The notes below the pieces were generated by a model that did no database searches, was not told the DNA's origin, and worked only from the letters and a program-made list of their open reading frames with translations. The position numbers and the translations under genes were made by a program. From positions 1-18,739 of the forward strand of contig CAZBZS010000048.1 in the NCBI GenBank assembly GCA_964496475.1: a stretch of DNA of 18,739 nucleotides, written 5' to 3'. Shown in pieces: positions 6,863 through 12,593 of this stretch (positions are counted from its first letter, which is position 1; each line of letters opens with the position of its first letter). The stretch comes from JASLPR01 sp964496475 (GTDB taxonomy: Bacteria > Chloroflexota > UBA11872 > VXNJ01).

Positions 6863-8545
6863 ATGTCCGCTCCCGTCGTGCGGGATAATCAATTTTCTGA
6901 TGAATGCGGTCGGGACGAATCCACTGCTGCCCTCAAGAAACTAAGCTATGTGCGTTCTTGCACAATTGAAAGGCGAGTATTGGGGCAGGCAAGCAGAATT
7001 AGCGGGGGAATTGATGCTCCGAACGCGATCACCGCCCGGACGGCATCGGTGGCGGCTTTTTACGATGAAGCGCTTCCTAAGCTCGACGGATGGTGGCGAC
7101 GGAACGGCGGCTATCACGACGCTGTGGCAGAGCTGCACAGGCGACTGATTCCGCCGGGGAAGCGGGTCCTAGAACTCGGTTGTTCGCTCGGGAATCTGCT
7201 GGTGGCGGTGCGGCCTAGCGAGGGGATCGGGGTGGACTTAAGCCAACGAACAGTGCAGGAAGCAAGGCGGCGGCACCCGGAACTTCATTTTGTCGTTGGA
7301 GACGCGCACACGCTCCCGGTCAACTGCGAATTTGATTATGTGATCCTGCAGGATTTGGTAGGCCACCTGGAGGACATTCTGGCGGCCCTAAGGTCTCTGA
7401 GGGCGTCTATTGGTGAGGACACCCGAATCGTGTTGAGCTACTACAACTTTGTGTGGTCGCCAATATTGTCCCTAGCCGAACGACTTGGTCAGAAGATGGA
7501 ATTGCCGCGGCAAAATTGGTTGAGCATGAAGGATTTGGCCGGACTGTTAGCCCTGGCGGGGTTTGAGGTCGAGGACCAGGGAACCGAGCTTCTGGTGCCA
7601 CGATCCGTGCCCGGCGTCACGAAGTTCGCAAATGCGGTTTTGGCTCAATTACCAGTATTCCGAGAAATGTGCTTGATTGAGTACTTCGTCGCCCGGCCGA
7701 GGGCGCTTTCAATAGGGCAAGAGCAGACGGTATCGGTGGTCATCGCTTGCCGGAATGAGGTGGACAATATTGCCGAGTGCGTAAGGCGCACGCCGGAAAT
7801 CGGGGCCGGTACGGAACTTATTTTCGTGGATGGGGCGTCGACGGATGGGACCCGGGATCTGATTCTGGAGATCATCGAGGCCGAGCGCGGACTGCGTGAC
7901 ATCAAGTTTATCGAGCAGGTACCCGGGTTCGATTATGAGACGCAGGAGAGGGATTCCTCAGGCCAGCCAATGGGGATGCTGGCGCTTGGGAAGGGCGATG
8001 CGGTGCGCAAAGGATTTGCCGTAGCGACTGGGGAGATTCTCATGATTCTCGACGCCGACATGACGGTGGCACCGGAGGATTTGCCCAAGTTCTATTTCCC
8101 GCTGCGAGACAGTCAGGCGGATTTCGTAAACGGAGTGCGATTGGTGTATCCGATCGAGAAAGAGGCCTTCAAGTCGGCGAACTTCCTCGGAAACAAATTT
8201 TTTAGCGTGATTTTTTCCTGGTTACTCGGGCAACCGGTGAAGGACACGCTTTGCGGGACAAAGGCGCTGCGTCGGAGCGATTATGAGCGGCTGGTGGCAG
8301 GCCGTGCGCACTTTGGAGAATTCGACCCGTTTGGGGATTTCGACCTGCTGTTCGGGGCAGCGCGGTTGGGATTAGAAATTGTAGATATGCCGGTCCGGTA
8401 CTATCGGAGAGTTGCCGGGCATACGAAGGTTTCGGTGCGAAGGCACGGGCCGCTGCTGGGGGCGATGACAATTGTGGGCTTTCGAAAATTGATGTGGCCG
8501 CGCTGGCGGGCGCGACTGCGGGTCCTGTTTGGGGGACGCGAGTAG
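6863..8545 (+). CDS. Fused SAM methyltransferase / GT2 glycosyltransferase
   Basis: A 560-aa bifunctional protein. Residues about 60-280 form a class I SAM-dependent methyltransferase: motif I VLELGCSLGNLL (102-113), the acidic end of strand 2 GVDLS (123-127), VGDAHTLP (145-152) and FDYVILQDLVGHLED (157-171). Residues about 288-560 form a GT2 glycosyltransferase: SVVIACRNEVDNI (291-303), VDGASTDGT (322-330), GKGDAVRKGF (377-386), ILDADM (395-400) and CGTKALRRSDY (464-474). All key motifs look intact in both halves. Known fusions of this kind exist, and they probably transfer a sugar and methylate it or its acceptor in one glycan pathway. It opens the plus-strand group, and a terminator-like hairpin overlaps its stop. 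The first 55 or so residues have no domain character, so translation may start downstream of the ATG at 6863, but I found no better in-frame start. Confidence 0.85.
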   Translation: MSAPVVRDNQFSDECGRDESTAALKKLSYVRSCTIERRVLGQASRISGGIDAPNAITARTASVAAFYDEALPKLDGWWRRNGGYHDAVAELHRRLIPPGKRVLELGCSLGNLLVAVRPSEGIGVDLSQRTVQEARRRHPELHFVVGDAHTLPVNCEFDYVILQDLVGHLEDILAALRSLRASIGEDTRIVLSYYNFVWSPILSLAERLGQKMELPRQNWLSMKDLAGLLALAGFEVEDQGTELLVPRSVPGVTKFANAVLAQLPVFREMCLIEYFVARPRALSIGQEQTVSVVIACRNEVDNIAECVRRTPEIGAGTELIFVDGASTDGTRDLILEIIEAERGLRDIKFIEQVPGFDYETQERDSSGQPMGMLALGKGDAVRKGFAVATGEILMILDADMTVAPEDLPKFYFPLRDSQADFVNGVRLVYPIEKEAFKSANFLGNKFFSVIFSWLLGQPVKDTLCGTKALRRSDYERLVAGRAHFGEFDPFGDFDLLFGAARLGLEIVDMPVRYYRRVAGHTKVSVRRHGPLLGAMTIVGFRKLMWPRWRARLRVLFGGRE

Positions 8546-8567
8546 GGGACCAAGCTACTCGAGTTTT
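8539..8567 (+). terminator. Terminator-like hairpin overlapping the stop codon
   Basis: CGAGTAG (8539-8545) pairs perfectly with CTACTCG (8555-8561) across the 9-nt loop GGGACCAAG, and AGTTTTG follows. The upstream arm contains the GAG-TAG end of the methyltransferase-glycosyltransferase gene, so terminating ribosomes could melt it. The T-tract is only four bases and the stem has seven pairs, so termination may be partial, leaving the 181-bp spacer to the next gene transcribed at a lower level. Confidence 0.45.
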
Positions 8568-8726
8568 GACCGGGTGCAGTAGTCTGGCAGCCGCCGAACA
8601 TCAAGCCCTATGAGGCAGATTGAAGGCGCGCCTCGAATCGGCGGAATCTCCTAACGAGTCGATCCGCGGCGCGGGACCAGCGGACACAAGTAGAGCTCCA
8701 TCAAAGGCTGGAGGGTCGAAGGAGCG

Positions 8727-9659
8727 GTGAACGACAACTTCTGGCAAGGCAAGTCAGTCCTGGTGACTGGTGGGGCGGGTTTTCTGGGTTCGCGGCTGGT
8801 ACGGATGCTGGCACGGGTGCAGCCAGGCGAGATCTTGACTCCGCGCTCGCGTGACTACGACCTGCGCCGACGGGACGCCTGCCAGGCGGTGGTGAAGGGG
8901 AAGGATGTGGTGATTCATCTGGCGGCTCAGGTGGGGGGAATTGGGTTCAATCGAGAGGCGCCGGGAGAACTTTTCTTCTCGAACCTGATGATGGGGACGC
9001 AGTTGATGGAAGAGGCCCGACTCGCCGGTGTGAACAAGTTTGTTGGGGTAGGCACGATCTGCAGCTACCCGAAGCATACGCAGATACCGTTCAAGGAAGT
9101 CGATCTATGGAAGGGATATCCAGAAGAGACAAACGCACCGTACGGTCTGTCGAAAATAATGCTACTAGTGCAGGGGCAGGCGTATCGCAAGCAATATGGC
9201 TTCGAGTCGATCTACTTGATGCCGACGAACCTGTACGGGCCGGGGGACAACTTCGATCCAGAGTCATCACACGTTATCCCAGCACTGATTAAGAAGGTCC
9301 TTGACGCGATGGACGAAGGGCAGGATGAGGTGGTCGTCTGGGGCACCGGGAGCGCGACGCGGGATTTTCTATACGTTGACGATGCGGCGGCCGGGATCTT
9401 GAACGCGACTGAGCAGTATGACGGGGAGGAGCCTCTAAACCTGGGATCAGGCCAGGAGATCAGTATCAAGGAGCTTGCGGAGCTTATTGTGGAACTCTGC
9501 GGGTTCGAGGGGAATCTCGTCTGGGATGCGAGTAAGCCGGACGGGCAACCGCGGCGAATGATCGACTCCACCCGGGCACGTGAGGCATTTGGCTTTGTTG
9601 CCGACACCAGTTTCCGTGGCGGGTTGCGGAATACGATTGACTGGTACCGCAATGGGTGA
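8727..9659 (+). CDS. GDP-L-fucose synthase-like epimerase/reductase
   Basis: An extended short-chain dehydrogenase/reductase of 310 aa, normal length for GDP-L-fucose synthase, which epimerises C3/C5 and reduces C4 of GDP-4-keto-6-deoxymannose with NADPH in the cytosol. The nucleotide-binding TGGAGFLG lies at 14-21 and HLAAQVGGI at 64-72. The active-site stretch GTICSYPK (109-116) keeps the Cys (112), but Thr110 stands where E. coli Fcl has Ser. YxxxK is Tyr139/Lys143, and MPTNLYGPGDNF (165-176) and HVIPAL (182-187) match the family well, with His182 at the acid/base position. ColC, which makes GDP-L-colitose, is a close relative and cannot be excluded. The start is GTG. AAGGAG lies only two bases upstream and GGAGG about 12, so initiation is not fully settled. 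The next gene overlaps its stop by 8 bp. No gmd dehydratase is in the window, so the substrate must come from elsewhere. Confidence 0.85.
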   Translation: MNDNFWQGKSVLVTGGAGFLGSRLVRMLARVQPGEILTPRSRDYDLRRRDACQAVVKGKDVVIHLAAQVGGIGFNREAPGELFFSNLMMGTQLMEEARLAGVNKFVGVGTICSYPKHTQIPFKEVDLWKGYPEETNAPYGLSKIMLLVQGQAYRKQYGFESIYLMPTNLYGPGDNFDPESSHVIPALIKKVLDAMDEGQDEVVVWGTGSATRDFLYVDDAAAGILNATEQYDGEEPLNLGSGQEISIKELAELIVELCGFEGNLVWDASKPDGQPRRMIDSTRAREAFGFVADTSFRGGLRNTIDWYRNG

Positions 9660-10479
9660 AGTCCCCGGCGGCAAGCTACGAAAGATGATCGAACGCTATC
9701 ACCAGATCCATTTTCGTGGGGTGCATCCGGAATGGGGAAAAGCACTGTGGTTGCGCGGCGTTCTGGACGATGCGGAATTTGAGTGGCAGCTTCGCCGAGT
9801 TCAATTGGCGATCGAGTTAGGGGGGCAGAGAGTACTTGACATCGGGTGCGGATTGGGTGGGTTCATGAGCGTCGCTCAAGGAGCGGCGGGGCAGATCGTG
9901 GGTATCGAGCCGGACCAGCTTGCGGTACAGATTGCCAGCATGCGCCCGGCAGGAGGACCCCTGGCGGCCGGTGTGGGAGAAGCTCTTCCATTCGGCGATG
10001 CTTCATTCGATCGAGTTGTGATGCTGACAGTGCTTGAGCACGTCGAGAACACACACGCTTCGTTAGCGGAAGCGGTGCGCGTGTTGCGTCGAGGGGGTGA
10101 GCTTTTCGTATGGGTTCCTAATTATGCGTGCCTGTGGGAGTCGCACTACAGTATGGTTCTGCCGACCTTCTTGCCGCGTGCAGTCCTGAAGTGGTATTTG
10201 AGGCTTCGGGGACGTCGAGCGGAGTATCTGGACCATTTAAATTTCGTTACGGTGTGGGGACTTGAGCGGGAGCTGGCACGTTTGCCAGTGAGTGTACGGA
10301 ATCTTGGTATTTCCGAGTGGGTTCAAGCCGTTGAAGGCGACGATTCGATGCACAGCCCGCCCGCGCTTAAACTTTTTGCCCTTGCGAGGCGACTTAGATT
10401 GAGCAAGGTGCTTAAAGTACTGGCAAAATTTGGTATCTATACGCCGCTTGTATATGTGGTCACGAAGATCGAAGACTAG
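9652..10479 (+). CDS. Class I SAM-dependent methyltransferase (275 aa)
   Basis: A soluble methyltransferase of the UbiE/UbiG-like superfamily. Motif I VLDIGCGLGGF lies at 61-71, the strand-2 acidic residue is in GIEPDQ (84-89), EALPFGDASFDRVVM (110-124) follows, then LEHVEN (128-133) and the post-motif LRRGGELFVWVPN (145-157). The C-terminal 110 residues (LWESHYS to TKIED) are a variable, probably acceptor-binding part. The acceptor is not readable from sequence; a sugar hydroxyl or carboxyl group fits the surroundings. The ATG at 9652 overlaps the stop of the fucose-synthase-like gene by 8 bp (ATGGGTGA), so the pair is co-translated. An upstream in-frame start at 9580 would give 24 unlikely residues lying inside the neighbour, and I rejected it. 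Confidence 0.85.
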   Translation: MGEVPGGKLRKMIERYHQIHFRGVHPEWGKALWLRGVLDDAEFEWQLRRVQLAIELGGQRVLDIGCGLGGFMSVAQGAAGQIVGIEPDQLAVQIASMRPAGGPLAAGVGEALPFGDASFDRVVMLTVLEHVENTHASLAEAVRVLRRGGELFVWVPNYACLWESHYSMVLPTFLPRAVLKWYLRLRGRRAEYLDHLNFVTVWGLERELARLPVSVRNLGISEWVQAVEGDDSMHSPPALKLFALARRLRLSKVLKVLAKFGIYTPLVYVVTKIED

Positions 10480-10921
10480 CTGACGGTCCGTGGCTCGCAA
10501 GTTAGCAAATTCGTGCGACTGGATCCTCGGCGGGTCGTCCGACCAGATTTGGCATTAGACGGGCGTGCAGTGGCAACTAGCTAACTGGCCAGCTGGGTGG
10601 ACGCGACGGTCCCGGCTCTATTTCATCCGGCGGCAAGGTTTCTGCTTTGGAGGCCATGAGGCTGATAGCGGGTTCAGTCTTGAAATATTCAGCGAAACCG
10701 AGGCCCGGTGAAGGGCGTTCACTGTTGGTCCGGATGTTGGGTGGCGGTGGGCAAGTCGGGTCCGGCCTCTCGGGCGCGGAGCCCAGCGGTCGCAACCGCG
10801 CCATGTATGAAGGGCGGAAAAGCTCTGCTTCCATTCTCGCTAAGATGAGCGCTGTTGTCGCGTTGCCCAGAAGGGGTGGTCCACTGGAGCACCCTTACGG
10901 CGAACCCCTGGAGGCGATTGA
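10480..10921. other. 442-bp spacer with an uncertain small ORF
   Basis: No recognisable gene is found. On the plus strand a frame from a TTG at 10647 (or ATG at 10656) runs 92 codons to a TGA at 10923-10925, overlapping the TTG start of the carbamoyltransferase as TTGA. On the minus strand a proline-rich frame covers 10577-10834. Both have compositions typical of chance GC-rich frames (Gly/Arg/Ser-rich and Pro-rich), and I recognise neither. The TTGA overlap and a GGAGG just before 10656 are the only arguments for translation. The spacer breaks the otherwise tight plus-strand group, so a promoter for the carbamoyltransferase gene may lie here. Confidence 0.35.
10910..10914 (+). promoter_or_regulatory. 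Ribosome binding site deciding a TTG start
   Basis: GGAGG lies seven bases before the TTG at 10922. This near-ideal spacing decides the start of the carbamoyltransferase, whose family N-terminus (ILGVTAP and following) begins exactly there. Confidence 0.75.
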
Positions 10922-12589
10922 TTGAATATTCTTGGCGTAACCGCTCCGGTTTCCTGGAACAACGCCGCAGCTTTGGTCCGGGACGGGAGACTGGTTGCGG
11001 CGGCTGAAGAAGAGCGCTTCAACCGGATCAAGCAGTCGCCACGAATCCCACCGGTAAGATCGGCCCAGTTTTGCGTGCAAGCGGCGGGAATCAGATCTGA
11101 GGACGTTGATGCGATTGCGGTGGGTTTCCGGCCGCCCATTATGTACGCGGCGCGGCAGATTTGGTCGTTCATTAAGTCAGTCGAACTGCGTCATCTGGCG
11201 TTCAGCATCCCGTCGGGGCTGGAATATGCCATTCAGCTCTACAAGCTGCGAAAGGATCTGTTCGAAGCGGAGCCGGAACTACGGTCGAAGCCGTGGATAT
11301 ACGTGCCACATCACCTCGCGCATGCGGCGAGCTGCTTCAGGGTCTCGGGTTTCGACGAGGCGAACATCATCACGATTGATGGGAATGGTGAGGATGACAG
11401 TGGGCTTACGGCGCTGGGGACTGGTCGGCGGATCAGGCCGCTAGAACGCCGGGCAATTTCACAGTCTCTGGGTTCGTTCTATGGAAATGTGACGGAACTT
11501 TTGGGGTTCGTCCGACATCTAGACGAGGGGAAGGTGATGGGTCTCGCGGGGTACGGCTCGCCGAGGATTGGCATCGAGGGAATCCAGTCCACGGCAACCG
11601 ATTACTCGATTGACTGGCGCTACAACTACAAAGGCTTTTGGGGCCAGTTCGCTGAGTTTGCCCGGAATAAGGAGGAGATTTCGGACGCCCACCGGGATTT
11701 TGCGGCGAGTGCCCAGGCAAAGCTTGAGAAAGTTGGGATGGCGATTGCACGCGGTGCGCATGAGAAGACGGGAAGTCGTCGGCTATGCCTGGCCGGGGGG
11801 GTAGTGCTCAACTGTGACATGAACGCAAAGATCCTGGGGCTGGACTGCGTGGATGAGGTCTTCATTCAGCCGGTGGCGCACGACGCGGGAACGGCGATGG
11901 GGGCAGCACTGGAAGTCGCGGCCCGAAAAGGTGACCCGACGGACTTTGTGATGGAGCACGCCTATTGGGGACCCGAGTACAGCAACGAGGAAATACAGGC
12001 ATTCCTGGACGAAACGAAGATTGCCTACAAGCGGCCTTCCGATATCGAGCAAGCTGTCGCTGAGAGGCTGGCGGCCGGGGAAATCGTGGGCTGGTTTCAG
12101 GGCCGGATGGAAATAGGACCGCGGGCGCTGGGCAGCAGAAGCATTCTGGCAAATCCATCGATGCCCGAGATGAAGGACAAGGTGAATGCGGAGGTGAAGC
12201 ACCGGGAAGGCTGGCGCCCGTTCGCGCCGTCGATCCTCGAGGAAGAAGCGCCGAAGCTGGTTTTCGACTCGTACCCATCACCATTCATGCTGCTGACTTT
12301 CACCGTGAGGCCAGAGTGGCGGGAGCGCCTCAGCGCGTGCATGCATGTGGATAACACGGTGCGTTCGCAGACCGTTTCCCGGAAGACAAACCCGCGCTAC
12401 CACGGGATGATAAGCAAGTTCCACGAATTGACTGGGGTGCCAGCGGTGCTGAATACATCGTTTAACGACCGGGGGGAGCCAATCGTCATGAGCCCCCAGG
12501 ACGCGGTGCGATGCTTTTCCAGTACGGGTCTGGATCATCTGGCGATTGGGGACTTCCTTATGTCAAAGAATCGCGGGGACAGCAGCTAG
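10922..12589 (+). CDS. NodU/CmcH-type O-carbamoyltransferase (555 aa)
   Basis: Transfers a carbamoyl group from carbamoyl phosphate, via carbamoyl-adenylate made with ATP, to a hydroxyl, as in NodU, TobZ and CmcH. The length is normal for the family. The N-terminal domain is Kae1-like: ALVRDGRLVAAAEEERFNRI (17-36) and the metal-site motif PHHLAHA (129-135, His130/131/134), followed by TIDGNGEDDSG (151-161), GLAGYGSP (207-214) and AGGVVLNCDMNAKI (291-304). The C-terminal YrdC-like domain has GRMEIGPRALGSRSI (394-408), VKHREGWRPFAPS (425-437) and LNTSFNDRGEPIV (510-522). The usual N-terminal HDAS motif is replaced by SWNNAA (11-16), so the His seen in TobZ is absent; other carbamoyltransferases with a SWN-type sequence may form a separate clade. 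Translation starts at TTG behind a strong GGAGG. The membrane-protein gene begins 4 bp downstream. The acceptor is probably a sugar of the glycan built by this locus. Confidence 0.9.
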   Translation: MNILGVTAPVSWNNAAALVRDGRLVAAAEEERFNRIKQSPRIPPVRSAQFCVQAAGIRSEDVDAIAVGFRPPIMYAARQIWSFIKSVELRHLAFSIPSGLEYAIQLYKLRKDLFEAEPELRSKPWIYVPHHLAHAASCFRVSGFDEANIITIDGNGEDDSGLTALGTGRRIRPLERRAISQSLGSFYGNVTELLGFVRHLDEGKVMGLAGYGSPRIGIEGIQSTATDYSIDWRYNYKGFWGQFAEFARNKEEISDAHRDFAASAQAKLEKVGMAIARGAHEKTGSRRLCLAGGVVLNCDMNAKILGLDCVDEVFIQPVAHDAGTAMGAALEVAARKGDPTDFVMEHAYWGPEYSNEEIQAFLDETKIAYKRPSDIEQAVAERLAAGEIVGWFQGRMEIGPRALGSRSILANPSMPEMKDKVNAEVKHREGWRPFAPSILEEEAPKLVFDSYPSPFMLLTFTVRPEWRERLSACMHVDNTVRSQTVSRKTNPRYHGMISKFHELTGVPAVLNTSFNDRGEPIVMSPQDAVRCFSSTGLDHLAIGDFLMSKNRGDSS

Positions 12590-12593
12590 AGTC

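Noticed and set aside
9580..9651. Upstream start of the 275-aa methyltransferase inside the epimerase gene
   Set aside because: It would overlap the fucose-synthase-like gene by 80 bp and add residues unlike the family. The ATG at 9652 gives a normal 8-bp overlap.
12546..12593. TTG start of the 922-aa membrane protein inside the carbamoyltransferase gene
   Set aside because: It would add 16 residues and overlap the neighbour by 44 bp, while an ATG sits 4 bp after that neighbour's stop.
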